From Methanolobus sp. (GTDB taxonomy: Archaea > Halobacteriota > Methanosarcinia > Methanosarcinales > Methanosarcinaceae), in contig JASKKT010000008.1 of NCBI GenBank assembly GCA_030154025.1, positions 1 to 59,852 of the forward strand: 59,852 nt of DNA, given 5' to 3'. The notes under the pieces are model-generated. The model ran no database searches, had not been told where the DNA came from, and saw only the letters and a program-made list of their open reading frames with translations. This document shows positions 1 through 8,418 of this stretch, piece after piece. Position 1 is the stretch's first letter. Each line of letters begins with the position of its first letter. A program made the translations under genes and the position numbers.

Positions 1-1
1 T

Positions 2-916
2 GACGTCTGGCTTATTAAAACCGACAGCGTTGGCAATATGGAGTGGAATACCACATTTGGAGGGGAAGATGATGATTTCGGTTCTTCCGTCGAGCAGACA
101 ACTGATGGTGGCTATATTGTTGCAGGGTCTACATCCTCCTATGGGTATGGAGATAATATCTGGCTCATTAAAACTGATTCCAAGGGCAATAAAGAGTGGG
201 ACCGGGTATTTGGCCGGGGAGGATATCAAAACGGCCGGTCCGTCCAACAGACCATCGATGGCGGTTATATTATCGGCGGAGACTGGCTTGTAAAAACCGA
301 TTCTGAAGGCAACGAGGAATGGATTAAGGAGATAGAAGGGGAAGATGTTAGGCAGACTTCCGATGGTGGTTACATCATTGCAGGAAGCGGTTATGATATC
401 AAACTTATCAAAACCGATTTGGAAGGGAATGTGGAATGGAGCAAGAAATTAGCTGTTTCTGGGAGAGGGAATTCCGTCCGACAAACCTCTGACGGGGGTT
501 ATATCATAACCGGGTACGGTGGAGGCAATGGCTGGGTTCCTTGTAGCATGGTCCTTATCAAAACCGATTCAGAGGGCAATAAGGAATGGGATCGTATGTT
601 TGGCGGTGATGGAGAAGATCGGGGTTTTTCCGTCCGGCAAACCAATGACGGCGGCTATATATTGACCGGTGTAACCCATTCTTACGGTAGTGGCGGAGAA
701 GACGCACTGCTTATCAAAACTGACTTTGATGGATACAAAGATGACGATAAAACGAATTTCAAGACACTGGAAATGACACGTTTTAAGAATAGTGTTTCCT
801 TTTTATTCTTTGCAATTATTGTAACTATTCTCGGTCTGCTAAAATTATTTGCGTTACCACTTATATTAATTCTTACTATCTTAATCCTGACCTATATGTG
901 GAGAAAGCGCAGATAA
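2..916 (+). CDS. C-terminal part of a repeat-containing, membrane-anchored surface protein
   Basis: The reading frame is open from the first bases of the window, so the N-terminus is missing; about 304 residues are visible. They consist of imperfect repeats of roughly 35-50 residues. Each has a DGGYI(I/V)xG strand (five copies) followed by an (L/V)(I/V)KTDxxGNxEW strand, a pattern typical of beta-propeller-like extracellular proteins of methanogens. After a charged linker, about 37 hydrophobic residues form one or two membrane segments ending in WRKRR. This suggests a propeller outside the cell anchored by its C-terminus. No PGF sorting motif is present. The ligand or role cannot be inferred. 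Confidence 0.75.
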   Translation, partial: DVWLIKTDSVGNMEWNTTFGGEDDDFGSSVEQTTDGGYIVAGSTSSYGYGDNIWLIKTDSKGNKEWDRVFGRGGYQNGRSVQQTIDGGYIIGGDWLVKTDSEGNEEWIKEIEGEDVRQTSDGGYIIAGSGYDIKLIKTDLEGNVEWSKKLAVSGRGNSVRQTSDGGYIITGYGGGNGWVPCSMVLIKTDSEGNKEWDRMFGGDGEDRGFSVRQTNDGGYILTGVTHSYGSGGEDALLIKTDFDGYKDDDKTNFKTLEMTRFKNSVSFLFFAIIVTILGLLKLFALPLILILTILILTYMWRKRR

Positions 917-990
917 GTGAATAATCCATCTTGCTTGTTTGCTAGTTTTCTCTTCTATGATCTTTTTATACCCGTTGTATTTGTACTTGA

Positions 991-1452
991 ATGCCGATGG
1001 CTATCACTATTGAAGGTACTGCATTTCCACTCGGCGAGATAAACAAGAACGGCTGGAGCATCCCTTTTTCTGAAGCAGATAATGCCATCTCCTCTCTCAA
1101 GAATTCTGTCCTGCGAATATGTCCACGGGATGCTCCACATGAATGTGACTTTTCTGAGGATCCAAACGCTGAGATTGGCAGGGTTATCGATGCCTGGCGT
1201 GAAGGATCTGAGATTAAAGCAAGAGCATCGGTCACTGACACCGTAGCTGAAAGGAAGATCCAGGATGGGACTTGGGAAAATACCTGGAGTGTCTATTCTC
1301 TGGCGAATTCAATTGACAATAACTGGGCCAGCGGAATCCAGGCCAGATCCTTGACCCGTGTCCAGAATCCTGCATGGGAGCAGGCAACATGGAACATAGC
1401 AGAGGAAGGAAACAACGATCAAATGCCTGAAAAAAGTGTTTGCTTCCTATGA
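991..1452 (+). CDS. Prohead-protease-like fragment, probable provirus remnant
   Basis: The 153-residue frame begins like a phage head-maturation protease (ITIEGTAFP). It contains the segment IGRVIDAWREGSEIKARASV, followed by a stretch resembling the xxIxDGtwxxxS region of that family. It stands alone with no capsid, portal or terminase gene nearby. The frame stops just after NNDQMPEKS. A different frame across the stop reads CLKKVFASYEEDKTTS, which would be a plausible continuation, so a single-base shift near 1420-1440 may have truncated the gene. It lies about 90 bp from the 3' end of tRNA-Ser, a classic archaeal integration site. The family call rests on motif resemblance only. Confidence 0.45.
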   Translation: MPMAITIEGTAFPLGEINKNGWSIPFSEADNAISSLKNSVLRICPRDAPHECDFSEDPNAEIGRVIDAWREGSEIKARASVTDTVAERKIQDGTWENTWSVYSLANSIDNNWASGIQARSLTRVQNPAWEQATWNIAEEGNNDQMPEKSVCFL

Positions 1453-1541
1453 GGAGGATAAGACAACCTCTATGCCAATTGAAAAGATACGCGAATTTGT
1501 AACGTACAGTGCTTATATGCAGACTTCTAAAAAGTATAGGA

Positions 1542-1627
1542 CGCTGAGGGGGAGATTCGAACTCCCGCAGCGCGCGAGCACTACCGGTTTTCAAGACCGG
1601 CGCCGTAGTCCACTTGGCTACCTCAGC
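1542..1627 (-). tRNA. tRNA-Ser (anticodon UGA)
   Basis: On the minus strand the acceptor stem GCTGAGG pairs with CCTCAGC. The anticodon stem CCGGT/ACCGG encloses the loop CTTGAAA, giving anticodon TGA. There is a long variable arm as expected for serine tRNA, and the T arm is GGGAG-TTCGAAT-CTCCC. The discriminator base is G, as in archaeal tRNA-Ser. The 3' CCA is not encoded. No intron is seen. The length is 86 nt. Confidence 0.96.
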
Positions 1628-1663
1628 ATGTTGGATTGTGGATGGTTCCTTAATAGCGGATTC

Positions 1664-1673
1664 AGATATAAGG
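1664..1673 (-). promoter_or_regulatory. TATA-like element for tRNA-Ser
   Basis: The minus-strand sequence CCTTATATCT lies about 37-46 bp upstream of the tRNA 5' end. This is the spacing expected for an archaeal TATA box with a short 5' leader. Confidence 0.5.
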
Positions 1674-1733
1674 CTTTTGATACTAAAACGATGTGGGCGA
1701 TATTGAATAAAGAATGAAGGGGAGAGGGAGGGT

Positions 1734-2477
1734 TTATTCCTCGCTCTCTGTGGTCCCGGCTGCTTCCTCAGCGGGTGCCTCCTCTGTTGGCGGGACGTAG
1801 GGGTGCCTCTCTACGTACTCGAGGTGGGGGATGCCGAGCCTTTCGATAAGTTCACTGGCTATGTTCATTTTGGTGACGAGCCATCTCTGGTTGAAGCTTA
1901 GCTCGATGGGGGTGACAATGCGGATAAGGTCGTCGGTGACCTCTGCCTCGATGTCGGTAACGCCGGTGTAGAGAGCGATGAGACCCTTGACCTTCTGGAG
2001 CTTGTCCTCGATCTTCTCTTCAATGGTGTACTCGTACTCAACTTCCTTACCTGCAAGGGCGTGGTTGAAGTCAACACGGACCCTGCGGCCGATGATCTGG
2101 GCGATGACTCCGCGCTTGCCGTTAACTTCCACAGGCATGCCGGGGTAGGGGTTCTTGCCCTTGAGCTGGTCGCCGAGCTTGGTCACGGACATGGTCTCCA
2201 CAAGAGCAGGGTTGTGCTTGCCGAAAGCCTTCTCAGGAGGAACGGTCAGTGTGCCGGAGTATCCCGGTTCCTTGCCCACGAAATCCTCGTCAAGGCCCTT
2301 GATGGTCTGGCCTGAACCGACAACGATAATGTCCCCGCCGTAAACGCCACGAGGGTTGAAAATGCCATTGTCCTTTGCAAGCTGCTCGTCGGTTGTGTCG
2401 AAAACCATGCCGTCACTGAACTTCCCAGTGTATTTTATCTTAATGAAATCGCCTTTCTCGATTGCCAAATTGATCAA
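1734..2477 (-). CDS. FKBP-type peptidyl-prolyl cis-trans isomerase, long archaeal (SlyD-like) type
   Basis: Cytosolic proline isomerase and chaperone of 247 residues. The FKBP fold starts with IKIKYTGKFSDGMVFDTT and includes the GLDEDFVGKEPG loop and VPPEKAFGKHNP. An inserted chaperone (IF) region follows at about residues 95-140 (KNPYPGMPVEVNGKRG, then VRVDFNHALAGK, the SlyD signature). A C-terminal extension of about 100 residues is typical of long archaeal FKBPs and ends in an acidic Glu/Ala-rich tail. It is transcribed alone, towards tRNA-Ser. No metal-binding His-rich tail like that of bacterial SlyD is present. Confidence 0.93.
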   Translation of the reverse strand: MINLAIEKGDFIKIKYTGKFSDGMVFDTTDEQLAKDNGIFNPRGVYGGDIIVVGSGQTIKGLDEDFVGKEPGYSGTLTVPPEKAFGKHNPALVETMSVTKLGDQLKGKNPYPGMPVEVNGKRGVIAQIIGRRVRVDFNHALAGKEVEYEYTIEEKIEDKLQKVKGLIALYTGVTDIEAEVTDDLIRIVTPIELSFNQRWLVTKMNIASELIERLGIPHLEYVERHPYVPPTEEAPAEEAAGTTESEE

Positions 2478-2593
2478 CTCAGTTAATTGGTTACTAGTCT
2501 ATGAATAGAATTACCTGCACGCTATACTCATATTTCTTTAAGAACCTTTTGGCAGTCGGATACTTAAAAAGAAAGACCATTTCTAAAACCTGG

Positions 2594-3454
2594 TTATGTA
2601 GGGTTGTTCCTGTTGTACGTTGGAGAAGCCAGAGCCGAAACACTAGCTGCAGACAGGACTCTGTAAACCGATTGTGTCGGAGCAAGCCATACGATACCAC
2701 TCCCTTCAAAAGTTTGGAGCATACCTTCCCCTGCTGTCAGTTTACCTGTAATGCTTTTACTCGAACTTGCTACACTGAACCTCACGGATTCGGATCTCAG
2801 AAGAGCAAAATTACCGTCAACCTGTAGCTTCTCATTATTAAGATTATACTTGAGTATCTCATTGATAGGAACAGGGCTCTCCAGAATACATACACCTGTG
2901 CCGCTGATCTTTGTCTGGAACCACCCTTCACCACCGAATAATCCTGCACTCAGGTTTTTCTGGCTGGCCACACTTACATCAAGCGTCGATTCGGAACAAT
3001 AGAATATACCCTTATCCGCTATAATAGAATCGTTCTCCAGAGACAATATAAGGAAGTGACTGAAACTTGGTTCAAGGAATATCTCGCCTACTCCTCGGTA
3101 AAGTGGATTGAATGCAGATTCATTCGTAAGCTTTTTCTTTATCATTTTTTTCGCAATATCACCCAAGCCACCGATATTTCCATCACACATGATATTTCCC
3201 TTGTGGAAATGAAGAGCTCCGGGTTCTACAATGACACCTCCATCATTAAGTGTTATTTTTACCTGCTTTAGAGACATTCCTGCCCTATTGACGTAATACA
3301 GATCTTTTGCCAAATCGGGGTCCTTACTTCCGGTCAGTGATTTGTACTGAAGTATCTCGGCTTTGAAATTACCTTTGTCGATCCTATCAAGTACGGTCAT
3401 ATTATCATAGAAGTTTGTTTCTGCTATAGTATCACATCCACAAGAAAACAGCAT
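2594..3454 (-). CDS. AIM24 family protein
   Basis: The 286-residue protein has the double-psi-like repeated beta pattern of the AIM24/DUF124 family. Examples are VNRAGMSLKQVKITLNDGG followed by VEPGALHFHKGNI near residues 55-90, the FGGEGWFQTKISGTG segment near 175-190, and a final GEGMLQTFEGSGIVWLAPT. Family members are often annotated as TIGR00266 proteins; their biochemical role is unknown. The first ATG encodes a Cys-containing leader (MLFSCGC), but the second Met, about residue 19, is also a plausible start. No operon partner is evident: FKBP lies 116 bp downstream on the same strand. Confidence 0.85.
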   Translation of the reverse strand: MLFSCGCDTIAETNFYDNMTVLDRIDKGNFKAEILQYKSLTGSKDPDLAKDLYYVNRAGMSLKQVKITLNDGGVIVEPGALHFHKGNIMCDGNIGGLGDIAKKMIKKKLTNESAFNPLYRGVGEIFLEPSFSHFLILSLENDSIIADKGIFYCSESTLDVSVASQKNLSAGLFGGEGWFQTKISGTGVCILESPVPINEILKYNLNNEKLQVDGNFALLRSESVRFSVASSSKSITGKLTAGEGMLQTFEGSGIVWLAPTQSVYRVLSAASVSALASPTYNRNNPT

Positions 3455-3571
3455 CAGGAATATTCAATCCTGTACCTTGTAAATAGTATGTGATTTACAA
3501 TATATAAATACATATTATAAATTCTGAACAGGCACTCAGCGTTGAAAAGAAACCATGAGATCAATAAGAAC

Positions 3572-4318
3572 TCAGAAAGTGCTTTTTGAAACAATCTCCA
3601 GTATAGACTCCCTGCAGTTGCCCTCGACACGTATAACAGAGTGTTTAGATGCCATCAGCTCGGCAAACTCCGCACAGAAATTCGAAAGCGGTACCTTATC
3701 ATCAGCCCACCACATCCGCCTGTAATGGCTCAGGTATCCGAAGCCGTTCCTGAACTTGTAAAGCTCCCGGACCTTTCCCACGCCGGCAAGCCTTTCAGAT
3801 TCAAGTGGCATCACGACAATATCGTTCCGTCGCATGCCCATAGTGAAATTGAAGATATCCTCTGACCACACATCGAGCACCGACCCATCAAGCTCAGCCA
3901 GCTTTGTAACGATCATTTCCTTTATCTGCTCACGCCTCTCGAAGTTATCGAACTTATGCATTGTCTCGTCAAATTGTCTCAGTTCCTGGTTGAAATTCTT
4001 CAATTTCCTGTTGAGGCTGTGCATTTTCCTGACCACTTCAGGGCGTTCGTTCTCCGAGGAAATATCAACACCCTTGGTAGCCTCCTCGAACTCCTTCCTG
4101 AATCTGTCGTCAAACTCCCTGTACTGTTCCCCGAGATAGAAATGCTTCTTGTGGTTAACAGGCGTGTCCCTCAGCTCCATGAACTCCTGACCAAACTGCT
4201 CCAGCAGGTGCAGGTTCAGATCCAGGGAAAGCACTCCTTTCTCGAAACAGTCCTTCTCCTGCTGCCCGCAGTACCCTGCACGCACTATCCAAACATTAGC
4301 CCTGTATTCGTAAACCAT
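3572..4318 (-). CDS. Unassigned protein with WIVRAG-type (EVE/Mrr-N-like) domain interrupted by a coiled coil
   Basis: The 248-residue protein starts with YRANVWIVRAG. Near residues 150-200 it has FTMGMRRNDIVVMPLESERLAGVGKV and then YLSHYRRMWW. This order (WxVRAG, a GDxVvxP-like strand, an iGxV strand, then HxRxVxW) resembles the small beta-barrel domain at the N-terminus of Mrr-like and other restriction-associated proteins. Between the two halves lies a highly charged helical segment (about residues 60-135), probably a coiled coil. No nuclease motif is visible. It is transcribed alone, with a 211-bp upstream region. A nucleic-acid or modified-base sensing role is inference only. Confidence 0.5.
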   Translation of the reverse strand: MVYEYRANVWIVRAGYCGQQEKDCFEKGVLSLDLNLHLLEQFGQEFMELRDTPVNHKKHFYLGEQYREFDDRFRKEFEEATKGVDISSENERPEVVRKMHSLNRKLKNFNQELRQFDETMHKFDNFERREQIKEMIVTKLAELDGSVLDVWSEDIFNFTMGMRRNDIVVMPLESERLAGVGKVRELYKFRNGFGYLSHYRRMWWADDKVPLSNFCAEFAELMASKHSVIRVEGNCRESILEIVSKSTF

Positions 4319-4384
4319 ATGTCTCTCGCCACAAATATCAGCCGTTAGCTGACAGTCACTTATAGTTGCTTAAATAGATGATAG

Positions 4385-4398
4385 TTAGATATATCTAA
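4385..4398. promoter_or_regulatory. 14-bp perfect palindrome between divergent genes
   Basis: TTAGATATATCTAA is a perfect palindrome in the 211-bp AT-rich spacer between the WIVRAG-domain gene and the geranylgeranyl reductase gene. It could be an operator or simply promoter-type AT-rich sequence. There is no direct support for binding. Confidence 0.3.
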
Positions 4399-4529
4399 TA
4401 GAATGTGGTTTGTGATAAGCATAATGCATGAGAGCCTGCAGGTATTCCGTCCTGCACGAAAACATACATACGGTATATTTCTGTAAACGTTCATAACTTA
4501 TAACTCTCAGTCAAAACAGCGGACATACC

Positions 4530-5720
4530 ATGATGCCTGATGATTCGTACGATATAATAGTTGTTGGTGCCGGTCCCGCGGGTTCCACGGCAGCCATGTA
4601 TGCAGCCCGGAGAGGCCATTCGGTGCTCCTGGTGGACAAGAAGAAGGATATCGGCACACCCCTTCAGTGCGGTGGCTTCCTGCCCCATTACGAGACCCTG
4701 AGAGAACTGGTCCCGAACGCGGAACTGCCCTTCACCCTTGAGGAGATACCTGCATCCTGCATCCACGCCACCACTTCCTACCAGCGCTTCATAGCTCCTG
4801 ATGGCTATTCAAAAGGTTTCCACGTCAACGCCGATGCCATCGACCGCAGGCGCTTTGACAAATACCTCACAAGACAGGCAGCAAAGGCAGGAGCACACCT
4901 GCTTGTGGGAACAAATGTCACGGAGGTGAGAGGCACCGAGCTTATGATGGACGGAGCTTTTGGCGAGGCCATTGTCAGGGGCAAGGTCATCATCGGAGCC
5001 GACGGTCCTAATTCCATCGTCGCAAAGGCCGCCAACCTGCTCAGGAGCGCAGACCCCATGGGCACAGGCACGGCGTTCGAATACGAGATCAGCGGTGTTG
5101 ACGTAGACAGAGAGGCCGTTGAGATGTACTTCGGCAAGGACTACGTGCCCGGAGGCTACGCATGGATCATCTCCCAGGGTGAGGACACGGCCAATATAGG
5201 CGTCGGCATCCGCGAGGCAATGTTCGGGGAAGGGATGTGTGCAAGGGACTACCTCGACAGGTTCATGCACGAGCACCCCATCGCAAGCAAAAGGCTCAAG
5301 GGTGCCTCAGTCCTGTCTATCGTCGCAGGTCTCGTCCCGGTCGGCGGCGCACCGAAGATGACTGCTACCAGCGACACTATAATTGCAGGGGACGCTGCAG
5401 GACATATCATTGCCACCAACGGGGGTGGCATATCCACAGCTATGGTAGGCGGCAAGATAGCCGGCGAAACTGCCGCTGACAGCCTGGAAGGCAGATGCAG
5501 CCTCATCGAGTACGATAAACGCTGGAGAGAGCAGATGGGGCTTGAGATCAGGACCGCAGTATATGCACGCAGGCTCATGGACAAGCTCATGCTCTCCGAT
5601 AAGCTGATGAGCGCAGCCATACGGCTTATCTCACCGGAACACATGAAATCCATCCAGTGCGGCCAGTTGCCCGATCCCGTCAAGAAGAGCCTATTAAAAC
5701 TTAATATAGGTCTTGAGTGA
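4530..5720 (+). CDS. Geranylgeranyl reductase family flavoprotein (digeranylgeranylglycerophospholipid reductase)
   Basis: The 396-residue FAD enzyme is predicted to saturate the isoprenoid chains of archaeal membrane lipids. The N-terminal Rossmann motif DIIVVGAGPAGSTAA (residues about 8-22) binds ADP of FAD. The family loop TPLQCGG follows near residue 50. The second FAD motif is IIAGDAAGHIIATNGGGI (about 285-303). The GGYAWIISQGEDTANIGVG segment near 210 matches the substrate-cavity strand of the family. It overlaps the next gene's possible GTG start and sits at the head of a three-gene run. Length is normal for the family. Related menaquinone-specific or chlorophyll-type reductases are less likely in a methanogen. 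Confidence 0.9.
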   Translation: MMPDDSYDIIVVGAGPAGSTAAMYAARRGHSVLLVDKKKDIGTPLQCGGFLPHYETLRELVPNAELPFTLEEIPASCIHATTSYQRFIAPDGYSKGFHVNADAIDRRRFDKYLTRQAAKAGAHLLVGTNVTEVRGTELMMDGAFGEAIVRGKVIIGADGPNSIVAKAANLLRSADPMGTGTAFEYEISGVDVDREAVEMYFGKDYVPGGYAWIISQGEDTANIGVGIREAMFGEGMCARDYLDRFMHEHPIASKRLKGASVLSIVAGLVPVGGAPKMTATSDTIIAGDAAGHIIATNGGGISTAMVGGKIAGETAADSLEGRCSLIEYDKRWREQMGLEIRTAVYARRLMDKLMLSDKLMSAAIRLISPEHMKSIQCGQLPDPVKKSLLKLNIGLE

Positions 5721-5722
5721 AT

Positions 5723-6094
5723 ATGCATATATTTGTTTACGGTTCATTGAAGAGAGGATTTTCAAAACATCAACTGATGGAAGGCTCAGAACTCATCTGC
5801 AGGACCCGCACCCGGGAATATTTTGCCATGATCGACCTGCATCATTTTCCCGGCGTCCTCAGGGACAGTCAGGTTTCCCCCATATACGGCGAGGTCTATG
5901 ACATCAACAGCGAGTTGTTGGGAAAACTGGATGACTACGAGGGTGATTGGTACTACAGGGAGCATGTGGAACTTGAATCCGGCTTCACTGCATGGATGTA
6001 TTTCCTCAGGAAGGTCCCCTGCAGCATGGAAAAGTATGCTACTGTAACCGAGGGCGTCTGGAGAGAAAAGCCTGTGGAGAACGAAAATGCCTGA
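5723..6094 (+). CDS. Gamma-glutamylcyclotransferase-like (AIG2/GGCT fold) protein
   Basis: The 123-residue protein starts MHIFVYGSLKRGF, the YGSL glycine loop that defines the GGCT/AIG2 fold. LLGKLDDYEGDWYYREHV carries the conserved Glu expected to act as acid/base, and a compact C-terminal strand GFTAWMYFL completes the fold. The reaction in archaea lacking glutathione is uncertain; it may act on gamma-glutamyl amines or repair compounds. ATG at 5723 is preferred; a GTG at 5717 overlapping the previous stop would add two residues. It overlaps the radical SAM gene by 8 bp, so the two are probably translationally coupled. Confidence 0.82.
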   Translation: MHIFVYGSLKRGFSKHQLMEGSELICRTRTREYFAMIDLHHFPGVLRDSQVSPIYGEVYDINSELLGKLDDYEGDWYYREHVELESGFTAWMYFLRKVPCSMEKYATVTEGVWREKPVENENA

Positions 6095-6722
6095 TAGCAG
6101 CAGAGAGGATGGGAACAACTCACAAAACCGGTTTACGGGGGGGACCATCAGTTATGAATCCCACGGGAACCTGTACCTTAACATTACCAACAGATGCACT
6201 GCAAAATGCAGCTTCTGTATCCGTGACCTGTGCGACGGCGTTTACGGTTATAATCTATGGCTCTCGGGAGAGCCCAGCTATGAGGAAATTATAAGCGAAC
6301 TTGAGAACACAGACCTCAGGAGATATAAGGAAATAGTGTTCACCGGTTTTGGGGAACCGACATGCAGGCTTGATACGGTCCTCGGGATAACCCGGTGGCT
6401 AAGCGAAAGAGGCAAGCGGGTGCGCCTTGACACCAACGGCCATGCCAAGCTCATGTATCCGGGGCGGGATGTCGTGGCAGAACTCAAAGCTGCGGGAATG
6501 GAGTCAGTCTCCATAAGTCTCAATGCGGAATCCGGGGAAAAGTATGACCAGCTCTGCCACCCGGCCTTCAATGATGCATATGATTCCCTTCTGGAGTTCA
6601 CGAAAGAATCCGTAAAAGCTGGCCTGAGGACACAGATGACCGTTGTGGGCATGCCCCAGATAGATATCGATAAATGTGAAAGGATAGCATACCGTCTTGG
6701 AGCCAGTTTCCGGGTCCGTTGA
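6087..6722 (+). CDS. Radical SAM protein, TatD-linked type
   Basis: The 211-residue enzyme carries the radical SAM cluster motif CTAKCSFC (residues about 34-41) directly after NLYLNITNR. GFGEPTCR supplies the GGE-like SAM-binding strand, followed by RLDTNGHA. The motif VYGYNLWLSGEPSYEEI matches the short family often encoded beside or fused to TatD nucleases; no TatD gene is in this window. There is no auxiliary-cluster domain, so it is a minimal radical SAM core. The substrate is unknown. The stop is 2 bp from the stop of engB on the opposite strand. Confidence 0.85.
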   Translation: MPDSSREDGNNSQNRFTGGTISYESHGNLYLNITNRCTAKCSFCIRDLCDGVYGYNLWLSGEPSYEEIISELENTDLRRYKEIVFTGFGEPTCRLDTVLGITRWLSERGKRVRLDTNGHAKLMYPGRDVVAELKAAGMESVSISLNAESGEKYDQLCHPAFNDAYDSLLEFTKESVKAGLRTQMTVVGMPQIDIDKCERIAYRLGASFRVR

Positions 6723-6724
6723 GC

Positions 6725-7351
6725 TCAGAAGTACCTGAACAGGTCGTCCCTTTTCTCGGCATGCAGGCGCTGTCTTATAATGGAATTCAGGGTTTTTATC
6801 CTGCCCTGTTTTGCGCTTATGGGTGCGATGGAATCTATCCATTGCCTCCAGGGTGGCAGCATCCCGAGCTTGTCCGCAATGCCGTCAAGGACATCGTTCT
6901 GCTCTTCTTCCTTCAGCTTGTCCATCTTGTTGACAGCCACGACAGTGTCAATACCAAGCTCCCTCAGGAAGTCGTACATCTCCAGGTCTATAGGCACTTC
7001 GTTCCTTGACTCCCAGCGGTCCACGACCTCCACGAACACGGGACCGTCGACAACCATCACAGCAAGCCTGATACGCTCAGTGCCTCTCTCGATGTAGCGC
7101 ACGATCTGGTCCTTCACAATGTCCTGCTTGCGCTCCTTTACACCGCTCATGAACCCGAAGCCGGGCATGTCGGTAATAAGAAGGTCCGAGAGCCGTATCT
7201 GCGTGGGTTTCAGTGTAACGCCCGGGCGTTTGCCCACCCTCACCTTCTGTCCGGTGAGTTCCCTTATAAGGGAAGATTTGCCCACATTGGACCTGCCCAC
7301 GAATACGATCTCAAAATTCACTCCTTCAGTAACATCTTCATTATCAGCCAT
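6725..7351 (-). CDS. engB: EngB-type GTP-binding protein
   Basis: The 208-residue TRAFAC GTPase has G1 GRSNVGKSS (about residues 19-27), G2 region RPGVTLKPTQ, G3 DMPGFGFMSG, G4 NKMD (about 143-146) and G5 SAK. These match the EngB/YsxC family. In bacteria EngB assists late large-subunit ribosome assembly; archaeal homologues are assumed to do something similar. Its start overlaps the end of the upstream DHH gene by 8 bp, suggesting co-transcription. Length is normal. Confidence 0.92.
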   Translation of the reverse strand: MADNEDVTEGVNFEIVFVGRSNVGKSSLIRELTGQKVRVGKRPGVTLKPTQIRLSDLLITDMPGFGFMSGVKERKQDIVKDQIVRYIERGTERIRLAVMVVDGPVFVEVVDRWESRNEVPIDLEMYDFLRELGIDTVVAVNKMDKLKEEEQNDVLDGIADKLGMLPPWRQWIDSIAPISAKQGRIKTLNSIIRQRLHAEKRDDLFRYF

Positions 7352-8387
7352 TATAACTCACACTTAAGACCTTCCTTTTTTCAGCACCTATCGCTGCATC
7401 GAGATCCTGCAGGAACTCCACAAAGGATGTAGCCGGGATCCTTGCTCCGGCAGCCGAAGCATGCCCTCCGCCTGTGCCTCCGTGCCTCAGGGCCACGGCC
7501 CGCAGCAGCCGGTTCAGGTCTATGTCCTCCCGGGACCTGAGGCTCATGTCATACACACCCTTATGCTCGCGGTACTCGGCAGCAATACCCACTCCACGCA
7601 TACCATAGGATGCTGCGTAAATAGCAGATTTGGACATATAGCCTTTCGGGTCGATCACATAGGCCAGATTCTGAAGGGATGTGACATCCTTTTTGATCCT
7701 CAGCCTGAGGGCTTCCTCAGCCCTTGCACCTTCCCTTGCGATCTCAGGAACGGAAGGGATTTCCGTGGGAATAGTATCCCGTGAAAGAGGAATAAGCAGC
7801 TTCCTCTTGAACTCATAATTGCGGCCCATATGAAAAAGAGCCTGGATCAGGGTGCCTGCCTGGAAGAAAAGGCTTCTCTTATCCCAGTCCTGCAGCCACT
7901 CTTTAATGGATGGTGTGTTGTCGTAATAGTCGCCGATAGCCCCATAGATAGCCACCCTGCGCATGTCACTGTTCAGCCGGCCCTCCAGCACCTTATAGGT
8001 CAGTTCGGAGGCGCACATATTGAGGTCGTTATAAAGCCAGTCCACATCCCAGCACTTGTCAGGCAAGGGATGATGGTCAATGTATATGATATTTGCATTC
8101 CGGGAAAGTTCCTCAAGACGTTTGAACAATGCCGTGCATGACCTTGCATCAATGGCAATATCGCAAATGATTACATCCCTGCAACCTTCAGCCATTCTCA
8201 GGTCGTCAAGCACACCTACGGGCGAAGTAAAATAAACTTCAGCATCAGGGTAGGCACTTTTGGCAATAGCGCCTGAACAGACGCCGTCAGAGTCGCCGTG
8301 TGTCAGAATGAGGGACCTGTCCGTTCTATTGTTGGAGGAAGACCTGTATTTTGGCCTGCTCCTTATCTTTGCTTCTGATCTGTTCAT
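7344..8387 (-). CDS. DHH/DHHA1 family phosphoesterase
   Basis: The 347-residue enzyme has the DHH domain metal motifs LTHGDSDGVCSGA (about residues 28-40), CDIAID and IYIDHHPLPD (about 112-121). A C-terminal DHHA1 domain ends with HGGTGGGHASAAGARI (about 305-320), the substrate-binding GGGH. The family includes oligoribonucleases, nanoRNases and archaeal RecJ-like nucleases, so phosphodiester hydrolysis on a nucleotide substrate is expected. The ATG at 8387 is preferred. The longer frame to 8459 would overlap the upstream COG1361 gene and adds a non-conserved leader. It is co-oriented with engB. Confidence 0.88.
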   Translation of the reverse strand: MNRSEAKIRSRPKYRSSSNNRTDRSLILTHGDSDGVCSGAIAKSAYPDAEVYFTSPVGVLDDLRMAEGCRDVIICDIAIDARSCTALFKRLEELSRNANIIYIDHHPLPDKCWDVDWLYNDLNMCASELTYKVLEGRLNSDMRRVAIYGAIGDYYDNTPSIKEWLQDWDKRSLFFQAGTLIQALFHMGRNYEFKRKLLIPLSRDTIPTEIPSVPEIAREGARAEEALRLRIKKDVTSLQNLAYVIDPKGYMSKSAIYAASYGMRGVGIAAEYREHKGVYDMSLRSREDIDLNRLLRAVALRHGGTGGGHASAAGARIPATSFVEFLQDLDAAIGAEKRKVLSVSYNG

Positions 8388-8418
8388 CTGTATTAAAAAG
8401 AAAGCACTATCAACTATT

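Noticed and set aside
955-1241. Two minus-strand frames over the prohead-protease-like fragment
   Set aside because: They lack start signals and recognisable motifs; the plus-strand frame has the protease-like pattern.
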